Shown in pieces: positions 8,843-17,487 of a stretch of DNA of 64,000 bases (positions are counted from its first letter, which is position 1; each line of letters begins with the position of its first letter). Source of the stretch: an uncultured Lachnospiraceae bacterium. Lineage in GTDB: Bacteria; Bacillota; Clostridia; Lachnospirales; Lachnospiraceae. A program made the translations under genes and the position numbers. A model generated the notes under the pieces. It did no database searches and was not told where the DNA came from. It saw only the letters and a program-made list of their open reading frames with translations. Where the stretch lies: the NCBI GenBank assembly GCA_900316625.1, contig ONDO01000001.1, positions 1 through 64,000 of the forward strand, in the 5' to 3' direction.

Positions 8843-10653
8843 TCATTACCCTCATTTCTGCCGTAATCACTTAGTAATCTCTTAGAACGATAAATGGTTT
8901 CGTCGAATACTTCAAGCATATTCTGATGACGACTGACAAGATAAGGGTCTGTATCCTCCCTCTGCATGCGGTTCGCAAGCTTCTGCATTTCTGCTGCTGC
9001 ATCGGATAATTTCTTTGCTCCCACATTCAAGGCATTGCTCTTCATGGAATAGATGAGTCTCAGATAGAGTTCCTGATCCTTGCCAAAAGCCTCCGCGAGC
9101 AGACGACGCTTCTCATCTGCATAGTGCACTGTCAGCCGTAATATACGGATATAGAGTTCCATGGAATCACCACAGTAAGCCAGTCCCAGTTTGGTATCGA
9201 GAATATTCCCATCATCCTTCATCTCCAGCCCCGAGCGAAGAGGAAGAATTACGGTAAATGTAGAGCCCTGACCATAAACACTGTTTACCTCGATCTTGCC
9301 ATCCATCTTATGTACCAGCTCACTTACAACGGCAAGGCCCAGTCCGGTACCCTGAATATGGGCATTCTTCTGCCCATCCATTCGGGCGAACTTATCGAAA
9401 AGATGCGGAATATCCTTTTTACGAATGCCAATACCTGTATCAGAAACCGCAAGGCACAGCCTTCCGTCTGTGGTAAGGCTGATCTCCAATGCCACATAAC
9501 CGTTCGATGTATATTTGACTCCATTCGCAATCAGATTGATCAGGATCTGACGCAGGCGAATGCTGTCGCCATACCAGATGTCCGGAATTCCATCCGATTC
9601 ATGAATGATAAACTGTAAACCCTTGGCTTCCGCCATAACCGTCATCATCGAGCGAATATCACACAGTACTTCAGACAGATGGAAACGTAGAACGAACAGT
9701 TGTAAACTGTCCGACCGCGCGTGCACCATATCGAAGATATCACGCACCAGATAATCCAGAGTTTCCTGGGAGGCTGAGATGCTTCTGGCATAGGACCTGG
9801 TCTCTTCATTTTTTGCCTTAAGCTCTAATTCCCCTGCATCTTCTCCAAGAGCATAGAGAGGCTTACGAATGTTCTCCGACATTCTGCGAATAAACATCTC
9901 CCACTCTCTTGCCGAATATTCAGCCTCTTCCCCTGCCTGTCGAACATAACCCATCATGTCGATCACACTGTGGTAATCCCTGGACTCCATCGCGAAGAAG
10001 AGAATATACGTTCCAATCGAAATCACCGTAAGGCCCAGAGGCACTGTCTGTGGGAAGCAGAAACGATAGATACAATAAGACAGTGTGATCAGGAAAAGAA
10101 TGGTATAACTGCTTACGTGTAAATAAGTAAACTTTCTGCATACCGGGAAAAAGACAAGCATGGCAACCAGGCCCAGGGCCAGTTCAACCGTAAGGCCCAG
10201 GTAAAATACCATCATGCCGCCCATAATCTCATCGGCCGGCTGTGTCATTTTCAGGAGAAAGGCTCTCGAGGCCATAAGAACCAGCACGATACCATAGAGC
10301 ACCAGAGTCCAGTCGAAGATCCAATGCACCGTATCAAGATGTTTCTTAGGCCAGTCTGTGTATGCCGCAATGTATTTTATGAAGAAGTATGGCGGTAGAC
10401 ACTTCATCAGATATACGGAACCCGAGATCAGTACTGCCAGATAATATGGCAGGCCGAGATTCATATTCAGGATCACCATTCCAAAGACATCGTAGCTTGT
10501 CGCAAGAAGAAGTGTGGTCAGATAGGAACGAAAGGCAGCTCCGTGCTTGGTCGCATTGCCATACTGAAGGAAGGTGAAGACCAAAAGGATCAGGAGAAAA
10601 AATACAGAAGTCAGTTCAATATAGATATTTATATTGACGTGGAAGCACTCCAT
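8839..10653 (-). CDS. Membrane sensor kinase-like protein with ATPase but no acceptor histidine
   Basis: The 604-residue protein has about six membrane helices (1-220), then a HisKA-like helical pair, a HATPase domain (about 350-475) and a degenerate HPt-like tail. Where paralogues read MSHEIRTP this one reads MSENIRKP, so the phospho-accepting His is Glu260. In the tail, the HPt histidine of HALKSSSRTIGA is replaced by Tyr535 (IYSMKSNALNVGA). The ATP-binding N box (INLIANGVKY), DTGIGI and GTGLGL are intact. There is no REC domain. It overlaps the end of the upstream histidine-bearing kinase by 25 bases and has a strong AAGGAGG. I infer that it binds ATP and may phosphorylate its neighbour in trans, or serves as a scaffold. 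Confidence 0.85.
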   Translation of the reverse strand: MECFHVNINIYIELTSVFFLLILLVFTFLQYGNATKHGAAFRSYLTTLLLATSYDVFGMVILNMNLGLPYYLAVLISGSVYLMKCLPPYFFIKYIAAYTDWPKKHLDTVHWIFDWTLVLYGIVLVLMASRAFLLKMTQPADEIMGGMMVFYLGLTVELALGLVAMLVFFPVCRKFTYLHVSSYTILFLITLSYCIYRFCFPQTVPLGLTVISIGTYILFFAMESRDYHSVIDMMGYVRQAGEEAEYSAREWEMFIRRMSENIRKPLYALGEDAGELELKAKNEETRSYARSISASQETLDYLVRDIFDMVHARSDSLQLFVLRFHLSEVLCDIRSMMTVMAEAKGLQFIIHESDGIPDIWYGDSIRLRQILINLIANGVKYTSNGYVALEISLTTDGRLCLAVSDTGIGIRKKDIPHLFDKFARMDGQKNAHIQGTGLGLAVVSELVHKMDGKIEVNSVYGQGSTFTVILPLRSGLEMKDDGNILDTKLGLAYCGDSMELYIRILRLTVHYADEKRRLLAEAFGKDQELYLRLIYSMKSNALNVGAKKLSDAAAEMQKLANRMQREDTDPYLVSRHQNMLEVFDETIYRSKRLLSDYGRNEGNE

Positions 10654-12029
10654 GCATTCCCTCCTTCCATAACCAGTGAGAGCACAGCGAAAAGTTTCTC
10701 TCTACGGATGGGTTTCTCAATATAGGCAGAGAATCCCTCCGCTCGATAGAGTTCCATACATTCCACACCACTGTTTCCTGTCATCATAATGACAGGAGTC
10801 GACCGAATCATTGGCTTCAGAGCATGAAAGGTCTCAATGCCATCCATTTGGGGCATCTGATGATCCAGAAAGATACAGTCAAAATCCCGCATTCTGGCCT
10901 TTGAAATGGCTTCCTCTCCACTTAGAACCGATACTACTTCCAGTCCGGTTCCCCTCATAATGCCTTCTAAGACACGAAGATTCATAGGGGTATCATCCAC
11001 ACAAAGAACCGACATATTACGGTAGGTAAGTTTCTTTACCTCCATCTTGCTCTCCTGTTCTTTCCCGGAGGAAATGGAAGCAGAAGGACTACTCTTCTGT
11101 TCTTTCTTCGCCTGGTCGAGAACGCTGTTTACAAAACTCAGCAATTCATTTCCATCCCGGTCAATCTTCTCCGTCAAAGCCAGAATCAAAGGATCCTGAT
11201 CTGAGGACTGAATAATCTGATTCATGCCCAGAATTGCATTCATAGGGGTACGGATCTCATGCGTCATGGATGCAAAAAATTCCTTCTTGGCAATTCTCGC
11301 TTCTTCCGTCTTCGCCTGGGCCTGCTGTCTCTCCAAAATCAGTTCTGAAAGTCTACGGTAATCTGGTGACTCGATGGAGAAAAAGAGGTTATATACACCG
11401 AGGATTGCACCACAGTATGCCACAGGGAATCTGGCACCATAGACTGCCTGCAGAGCACAGCTAAAGAGGACCAGAACATAGGTAATATAGAGAGCCGCTC
11501 TTTGTTTTCTGCTAAATTCCTTCTTATGAACTATGATCGAAATGAATGCACAGGTAACAATGAACAGAGGAATTACATAGCCGATCGTCAGTTGTAAGGG
11601 GCCATGAACATAGACCTTATGTTCTTCATCGTAATCCACCACCAGCGGGAAGAAGAGATTGAGTATCACCGGGATTGTAAAAAAGACAATGATGACCAAA
11701 AATACCTTCTTCAATAGATGCACAGCCTGGGTTGGCTGGTAATAGGAGAAGATATAGAGAATCAGAAGATATGCGATATATCCGAAAGACATATAGTTCA
11801 CGGTATTGAGAAAGCGGATCAGGAAATGTGGGACATGTCCTGCCATGCCCTGCGTCACGATCATGGTCACAACATCGATGATAGCTGATAGCACACAGGC
11901 ATAGGTCAGTATCCGGTATTCGAATCTGGTCTCATCCCTGTCAAAAAAAAGGAATACACACAATACCAGACCGAACACCGCTGCCGTTGCTTCAAAATAG
12001 ATATTCGATTCTACCAGGAAGTTTTCCAT
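10629..12029 (-). CDS. Truncated hybrid kinase: membrane domain, HisKA and REC, no ATPase
   Basis: The 466-residue protein starts with a membrane domain of about seven helices (1-220) similar in layout to those of its neighbours. A HisKA helix with SMTHEIRTPMNAILG (His257) follows, and then, after a short Ser-rich linker, a REC domain (about 338-455) with SVLCVDDTPMN, acceptor Asp389 in CIFLDHQMP, and the EKP lysine. The HATPase domain that should lie between HisKA and REC is missing, with no sign of a frame break. The next gene has the mirror-image defect (ATPase, no His). Spacing of eight bases from the upstream HD-GYP frame and an AGAGGAG just before the start indicate one operon. Confidence 0.85.
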   Translation of the reverse strand: MENFLVESNIYFEATAAVFGLVLCVFLFFDRDETRFEYRILTYACVLSAIIDVVTMIVTQGMAGHVPHFLIRFLNTVNYMSFGYIAYLLILYIFSYYQPTQAVHLLKKVFLVIIVFFTIPVILNLFFPLVVDYDEEHKVYVHGPLQLTIGYVIPLFIVTCAFISIIVHKKEFSRKQRAALYITYVLVLFSCALQAVYGARFPVAYCGAILGVYNLFFSIESPDYRRLSELILERQQAQAKTEEARIAKKEFFASMTHEIRTPMNAILGMNQIIQSSDQDPLILALTEKIDRDGNELLSFVNSVLDQAKKEQKSSPSASISSGKEQESKMEVKKLTYRNMSVLCVDDTPMNLRVLEGIMRGTGLEVVSVLSGEEAISKARMRDFDCIFLDHQMPQMDGIETFHALKPMIRSTPVIMMTGNSGVECMELYRAEGFSAYIEKPIRREKLFAVLSLVMEGGNAWSASTSI

Positions 12030-12037
12030 AATCTCCT

Positions 12038-12601
12038 CTAGCTCTCACGCATCGTGTAGTCTTTATCTTCATCAATCATCTCTAACATGATCCTGCCGTA
12101 GTAAGGATCGAACTGGGTACCACAACCGCTCGCAATCTCCCTGCGAACCGCAGCCTGCTCCATGACATCACGATAGCTCCGCTTGGAGGTCATGGCATCA
12201 TAGGCATCTGCAACCCCGATGATTCTGGCAATCTCCGGAATCTCACTTCCAATCAGACCATCCGGATATCCCGTTCCGTTATAACGTTCATGATGCCAGT
12301 GGGCACCAACTGCAATATTTGGAATTTCAGTAATATTTTGAAGAATCCGGGATCCAATGACCGGATGCGTACGGATCTTCATGTATTGTTCATCCGTTAA
12401 CATGCCTTTATCATTGATCACATCATCCGGGACACCAATCTTACCGATGTCGTGCAGTAGACCGGTATAGTAGGCTTCCTTCTGTACCTCTTCTGACTTA
12501 CCGGCTCTTCTTGCAATCTCCTGGGAGTACTGGGCCACTCTTCCACTATGTCCATGTGTATAATGGTCCTTGGCATCCACTGCTCCGGAGAGTGCTTTCA
12601 T
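12038..12601 (-). CDS. HD-GYP c-di-GMP phosphodiesterase domain (severed C-terminus of upstream kinase)
   Basis: The 187 codons encode a nearly complete HD-GYP domain: the LLHDIGK metal site (His50, Asp51), THPVIGSRIL, HHERYNGTGYPDG with the GYP signature, and VADAYDAMTS. Such domains hydrolyse c-di-GMP. The frame is open without interruption back to the TAA that ends the large hybrid kinase at 12626-12628, and the codons between (FELLSIQT) continue the linker usually seen between REC and HD-GYP. No ribosome binding site precedes the ATG at 12601. The domain is therefore either made only by read-through or reinitiation, or is a nonsense-mutated remnant. All visible catalytic residues are kept, which suggests recent loss or continued use. 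Confidence 0.75.
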   Translation of the reverse strand: MKALSGAVDAKDHYTHGHSGRVAQYSQEIARRAGKSEEVQKEAYYTGLLHDIGKIGVPDDVINDKGMLTDEQYMKIRTHPVIGSRILQNITEIPNIAVGAHWHHERYNGTGYPDGLIGSEIPEIARIIGVADAYDAMTSKRSYRDVMEQAAVRREIASGCGTQFDPYYGRIMLEMIDEDKDYTMRES

Positions 12602-12625
12602 CGTCTGGATTGACAGAAGTTCGAA

Positions 12626-15607
12626 TTATGCCTTACGTTTCTCTGCCACTCTGGTCTGTCTTGCAACCTCCATCTGCAATCTGTGCTGAAGGAAGTTTAG
12701 TTCCAGAATACGGTCTACACGCTGGAGCATAATTTTCTCTACATATGGTTTATGAATGAAGTCCATTGCTCCGGACTTCAGTCCCTGTAATTCTGCCTCA
12801 CGATCTTCATCACCGGTAAGGAAGATCACCGGAAGATCCGTAATCTGCTTCTCTTCATGTAATTCCCGCAGGAATTCGAATCCATCCTTCTCCGGCATAT
12901 GGATATCTAAGAGGATCAGATTTGGACGTTCTTCTTCTAAGAGATCCATAGCCATATCCGCAGAAGATGCCGTCATAACATCATATCTTCCCGAGAGCAT
13001 CTGCTTTGCGATATCTCTTCCCAGATCATCATCATCCACGACCATAACCTTCCATCGGAGTGGACGCTCGAGTTCCGTAGAAAGAGGCGCTTCTACGAGA
13101 GGCTGCACCGGACGATCTTCCGTATCTAAGTCTTTCTCCAGAGATTCCGGAAGAATCTCTTCGGTATGCTGGTCGGCATCTCCATCCTGCTTCAGTGCTT
13201 CACTGATCTTTACCAGAATATCTGTATATTCTTCCATCACCTCCCGATGATGCTCCCTGATATAATCCGTTCTTTCTTCCTTGCAGGCATCTTCCAGGGC
13301 CTTGGCATCCTCTGACAATTGGTCCGCACCAATGGTTCGGCTCGAACTCTTCAGGGCATGAACACCGATACGGTAATTATCCCAGTCTTCACTGCCATAG
13401 TTCTCTTCTATCTCTTCTCTACGATTTCCTTCTACGTAATCATTCAGTATGACCAGATAGAAATCGATACTGTCCGCACAGTAAGTCAGGGCTGCTTCCG
13501 TATTCAGGAAGGAGCCTAGAACTTCCATACTCTTTGCATTTTGATTAAGGGCGCCGGACATTGCGGAAGTCAGGCCCTCTTCTTGCCCCACTTCCGCGAC
13601 ATTGGCTGATCGCTCGGAAACACTTCTACCTGTCAATCTCTCAATCGTATCGATCAATTCCTGTCTTACGACAGGCTTCAGCAGATAAGCAGAGAATCCC
13701 TGATGAATATATTCTCTCTGTACATCCGTAACCGCATTTGCTGTCAGGGCAACTACGGGAGTATGGGGACAGAGATTTTCATCCCGGATAATATGCATGG
13801 CTTCAACACCATCCATCACGGGCATCATGTGATCCATGAAGATAATGGAGAATGGCTGAGCGCTGTTTCGAATCAGATTCAGAGCTTCTTTTCCATTCTC
13901 TGCCTTAACGATTCGGTAGCCGGTTCCAGACAAAAGTCTGCGGAAGAGATCGAGGTTCAGTCGATTATCATCCACCGCCAGAATGGTTCCCTTCTGTCCA
14001 GGTGCAAGCAGGGAAGACTCATGGTTATTTCCTTCCTCTCTGCTGCTAAATCCACTCGCTACCATGTCTGAATAAGCACTTACCGTCTCATCAATAGCAG
14101 CAGACAGGTTCTTGCCGATGTATTCTTCCCGGTTGGTATTCTCCAGATTCCGCGCTGCCATCTCACCAATCGTCTCTGTACCAACACGTTCCTGCTTCAG
14201 ATGGAACCAGAAACGAGAACCGACTCCATAAGTGGAGTCATACTCTAACCTGGAATCCATCATCAATAGAAGCCTGGTTACCAGTGACAATCCAAGTCCC
14301 ATGCCAAGTACGCTGCCCGTATGCTTCTCATCCATGCGAAGGAAGCTCTCAGAGATGCGTCTCATATCATCTCTTCGCATACCGATACCGGTATCTTCCA
14401 CAGAGAAGAGAAAGCCATCTCCGTTCCATCGAAGGGTAATCGTGATCTGTCCATGATCTGTATACTTGACCGCATTTGAGGTCAAATTATTCATTATCTG
14501 AAGAATACGTACATGGTCACCATAGAGGTTCTCAGGGAACTCCGGATCCACATGGATGAGTACCTTCAGTTTCTTATCTGCGTTAAAGAATTCCAGAGAG
14601 GTCAGCATATCCCGTATCATACTCTGGGTCTGGTAGACGCTTTCATTTACGGTTGCTGTACCATCCTCCAGCTCCACAAAATCCTTGACATTGTTCGTCA
14701 TCGACAGAAGATTCTGGCCTGCTGCACGAATCTTAACTGCATCTTCTGCCGTATCCTTCTCTCTGGTATTCTCCAGGATGAGGCCGGCATATCCGAGTAC
14801 CGCATTCAGAGGAGTGCGAAGTTCATGGGACATATGAGATAGGAAGGATGATTTTGCATTACTGGCTGACTGTGCAAGAGCAGCCGACTTCTCAGCCTCT
14901 CCCCGGATCATCTTCAATTGTTCCATACTCCAGATCATCTGCTGATAATCCGGTGTCTCTAAGAGCACCAGCATAAAAAGCATACCCATGGAGATGGAGA
15001 AGATGGTCAAAAGAACTGTTCTTAAGTAGAGCATCTGCAATAGGGATACCCCCAGGCAGAAAGTGAGGTAGCTTGCCATCAGAATCTTCTTCCTGATATC
15101 TTCCAGCTCTTCTGCACGTAAAATCGTACGAATAAAGCAATATAGAAGCAGAGAATATGGATAGAAATAAATACTGTAGTAAATGGGACCATGGATATAG
15201 AGACCATTCTCAAAAGATGCAATAATCCCTGTCGGTACATTGGCAATCAGCAAGGTACAGAAAATAACAAAAGCGACATTGGCAATCCGTTCCATCCTTC
15301 TCGCCATCCGGGTCGTCTTTGCAAGCGTCATGGAATAACGCATAAACTGGAATCCAAACAGGCCCAGGCTGATAAAATAAAGCGTATTTAAGAAGAGATT
15401 GACTCCATCCGGGATGTCACTTCCCATACTGATGGTAAATGCCGTCAAAACATCCAGGAAATTCGCTAACAGATTAATTATGGCAAGAACAAAGAATTCC
15501 CGATTACGTCGAATCCGCAGATCATACTGTATGGATATATATAGAACCAGCATCACCATGAAAATCATGGATGAGAGTTCAAAATCCACATTGAAGATAC
15601 ATCTCAT
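12626..15607 (-). CDS. Large hybrid histidine kinase (membrane-HisKA-HATPase-REC-HPt-REC)
   Basis: The 993-residue protein is a full phosphorelay: membrane sensor (1-220), HisKA with SHMSHELRTPLNAVLG (His261), HATPase with NLTSNAVKY, DTGIGM and GMGLGL (about 365-475), REC1 with acceptor Asp592 in IIFMDHMMP, HPt with HALKSSSRTIGADQL (about 775), and REC2 with LILLDIHMPEKDG (about 905). It ends in a coiled linker QHRLQMEVARQTRVAEKRKA and TAA. The same frame goes on directly into an HD-GYP domain, so the ancestral protein was probably about 1190 residues with a c-di-GMP phosphodiesterase output. The start is two bases after the stop of the lone REC gene, with GGGAGAG as ribosome binding site. 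Confidence 0.92.
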   Translation of the reverse strand: MRCIFNVDFELSSMIFMVMLVLYISIQYDLRIRRNREFFVLAIINLLANFLDVLTAFTISMGSDIPDGVNLFLNTLYFISLGLFGFQFMRYSMTLAKTTRMARRMERIANVAFVIFCTLLIANVPTGIIASFENGLYIHGPIYYSIYFYPYSLLLYCFIRTILRAEELEDIRKKILMASYLTFCLGVSLLQMLYLRTVLLTIFSISMGMLFMLVLLETPDYQQMIWSMEQLKMIRGEAEKSAALAQSASNAKSSFLSHMSHELRTPLNAVLGYAGLILENTREKDTAEDAVKIRAAGQNLLSMTNNVKDFVELEDGTATVNESVYQTQSMIRDMLTSLEFFNADKKLKVLIHVDPEFPENLYGDHVRILQIMNNLTSNAVKYTDHGQITITLRWNGDGFLFSVEDTGIGMRRDDMRRISESFLRMDEKHTGSVLGMGLGLSLVTRLLLMMDSRLEYDSTYGVGSRFWFHLKQERVGTETIGEMAARNLENTNREEYIGKNLSAAIDETVSAYSDMVASGFSSREEGNNHESSLLAPGQKGTILAVDDNRLNLDLFRRLLSGTGYRIVKAENGKEALNLIRNSAQPFSIIFMDHMMPVMDGVEAMHIIRDENLCPHTPVVALTANAVTDVQREYIHQGFSAYLLKPVVRQELIDTIERLTGRSVSERSANVAEVGQEEGLTSAMSGALNQNAKSMEVLGSFLNTEAALTYCADSIDFYLVILNDYVEGNRREEIEENYGSEDWDNYRIGVHALKSSSRTIGADQLSEDAKALEDACKEERTDYIREHHREVMEEYTDILVKISEALKQDGDADQHTEEILPESLEKDLDTEDRPVQPLVEAPLSTELERPLRWKVMVVDDDDLGRDIAKQMLSGRYDVMTASSADMAMDLLEEERPNLILLDIHMPEKDGFEFLRELHEEKQITDLPVIFLTGDEDREAELQGLKSGAMDFIHKPYVEKIMLQRVDRILELNFLQHRLQMEVARQTRVAEKRKA

Positions 15608-15609
15608 AC

Positions 15610-15975
15610 CTACTCTCCCAACAGCTTATTTACCTGTGACATAAGATCCTGAGGGAGGAATGGCTTATTCACATAACCGACAGCATGAAGTTCTTCTGCC
15701 CGGTTCTGATCCCTGGCATCATTTGATGCTGTAAGGAACATGACCGGAAGATCTGCCCCTCTTTCCAGAGTACGAATCTTCTTCAGGGTATCAAACCCAT
15801 TCATTTCTGGCATCTCGATATCCAATAGCACAAGATCATACTCCTCACGTTCAATGGAACGAATGGCTTCTTCCCCGCTCTCTACGGTCTCGGATTCATG
15901 ACCTGCCTTTGACAATATATACTGTGCCATACGGCGGTTCATCATATCATCGTCCACGACTAAGATCTTCCCCAT
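15610..15975 (-). CDS. Single-domain response regulator (REC only)
   Basis: The 121-residue protein is only a receiver domain: ILVVDDDMMNRRM acid pocket, acceptor Asp in LVLLDIEMPEMNG (about 52), Thr in FLTASND and Lys in NKPF. With no output domain it probably acts as a phosphate shuttle or sink for the hybrid kinases around it. GGGAGAG precedes the start, and the next gene begins two bases after the stop. A 54-base gap separates it from the upstream HD-GYP gene. Confidence 0.93.
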   Translation of the reverse strand: MGKILVVDDDMMNRRMAQYILSKAGHESETVESGEEAIRSIEREEYDLVLLDIEMPEMNGFDTLKKIRTLERGADLPVMFLTASNDARDQNRAEELHAVGYVNKPFLPQDLMSQVNKLLGE

Positions 15976-16029
15976 ATTCTCTCCCTTAATGATCTAATCT
16001 ATCCTTCAAGCCACTTTTCTATCGAGTGT

Positions 16030-17487
16030 TTAGACGTTGTCTCTCCTAAGCCCCAAGGCAACTGCTACTCTCTCTCGAACATATATCGGTGAAGAGGGCT
16101 TTAAGAGATAATCCGACATTCCAACCTGATAACCTCTCATGATGGTCTCTTTACCAGAGATGCCGGATAGGAAGATAATCGGAACATCCCGCATCCCATG
16201 CGCCTTCATCTTCTGAATCATCTCAATCCCATCCATGCCCGGCATATCAATATCCGCAAGGATCAGATCCGGATAGCCGGAAGTTCGCACCAGATTCAAA
16301 GCTTCAATTCCGCTACTTGCCAGGACAACTTCATATTCCTCTTCCAAGGCATGCTGGGCCTGTAGCCTGGAGACTCCCATATCATCAACCACCAGAACCT
16401 TCTTCCGTCGATGGGCCGGATTCCGGTCTTCATTCAGTTTCTCTACATTCCCCTTATAATCGACCGGCATAATGCAGGAATTGGTAATCAGGATATTCTC
16501 ATAGGCAGGATCCCTTGCTAAGTTCACCATTTTGCCAGAACCTAACATATGTACGATCGGGCGCTTTAGAATCGGGGTCATACCTATCACCAGACCATAC
16601 TCTCCATTGGACAGATGTACCGTGGTTCCTACAAAGAAGGGAGACAGAATCTCTTCCAATGCCCCTACCACCTTCCTGGAGAAGAGGATCTCCGCTCCGG
16701 ACTTAAGATAAGCAATGGCATCCTTGGGCGCATAGGCCCTCTGATAAGGGCGATGACTGGTCAGGGCATCATATACGTCCGCTACATGTATAATCTTCGC
16801 TGCTAAGGGAATCTCTCTATCCCTCTTTCCGAAGGGATAACCACTACCATTCTCGTTCTCATGGTGAAGAGCAATGGCCTGATAGATAAAAGCATTCATC
16901 TCCCCATTCTCACGCAAAACTTCCACAGACTTCTCCGGGTGGGTCATAATCTCCTGGTATTCCTCATCCGAGAGCTGACCCTTTTTACATAGGATCGATG
17001 CAGAGATGAGATTTTTGCCCAGATCATGGCTAAGACCTGCTGCGATCAGATTTTTAACATCATCCGCTTCCATTCGCATCTTGAAGCCAATAGCCGCACA
17101 GATCATACCAACGCTGACATTATGATGCAGGGTGTAAGTCCGGAGACTTCTAATATCGAATTCAGAGATAATGCGTTCCTCTTCCTTCTTTGCCGCCAGC
17201 TCATCGTAGATCAGCCGGGCAACCTTCAGAATTTTCTCGGGCTTCGCGGACTTTACAGCCAGTAAAGCCTGAACAAAGGTCTTCTCTGATACGAAATATG
17301 GGAATTTCACATTTTTAGAAAAATCGTCTTCCACATAACAGCCCAGATAACCCTCCAGCTGGAAACGGCGAACCATCTCCTCGTCAATCTCTCTTCCAGC
17401 CTTAAACTCTGGTTCTCTATTATCCGTATATATGTTTCTACCTAAAATCGAGCCCGAAAGAATAGCGTCTACAGGTACAAATCTCAT
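16030..17487 (-). CDS. HD-GYP phosphodiesterase with C-terminal receiver domain
   Basis: This 485-residue protein would degrade c-di-GMP under phosphorylation control. After an N-terminal DUF3391-like part (1-115) comes the HD-GYP domain with GLSHDLGK (His154, Asp155), THPEKSVEVL, LHHENENGSGYPFG and HVADVYDALTS, then a small beta-rich segment, and a REC domain at the C-terminus (about 365-480) with KVLVVDD and ILADIDMPGMDG. The usual order is REC first, so this arrangement is reversed. The start codon overlaps the stop of the PAS hybrid kinase by four bases, which makes that kinase its likely partner. Confidence 0.92.
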   Translation of the reverse strand: MRFVPVDAILSGSILGRNIYTDNREPEFKAGREIDEEMVRRFQLEGYLGCYVEDDFSKNVKFPYFVSEKTFVQALLAVKSAKPEKILKVARLIYDELAAKKEEERIISEFDIRSLRTYTLHHNVSVGMICAAIGFKMRMEADDVKNLIAAGLSHDLGKNLISASILCKKGQLSDEEYQEIMTHPEKSVEVLRENGEMNAFIYQAIALHHENENGSGYPFGKRDREIPLAAKIIHVADVYDALTSHRPYQRAYAPKDAIAYLKSGAEILFSRKVVGALEEILSPFFVGTTVHLSNGEYGLVIGMTPILKRPIVHMLGSGKMVNLARDPAYENILITNSCIMPVDYKGNVEKLNEDRNPAHRRKKVLVVDDMGVSRLQAQHALEEEYEVVLASSGIEALNLVRTSGYPDLILADIDMPGMDGIEMIQKMKAHGMRDVPIIFLSGISGKETIMRGYQVGMSDYLLKPSSPIYVRERVAVALGLRRDNV

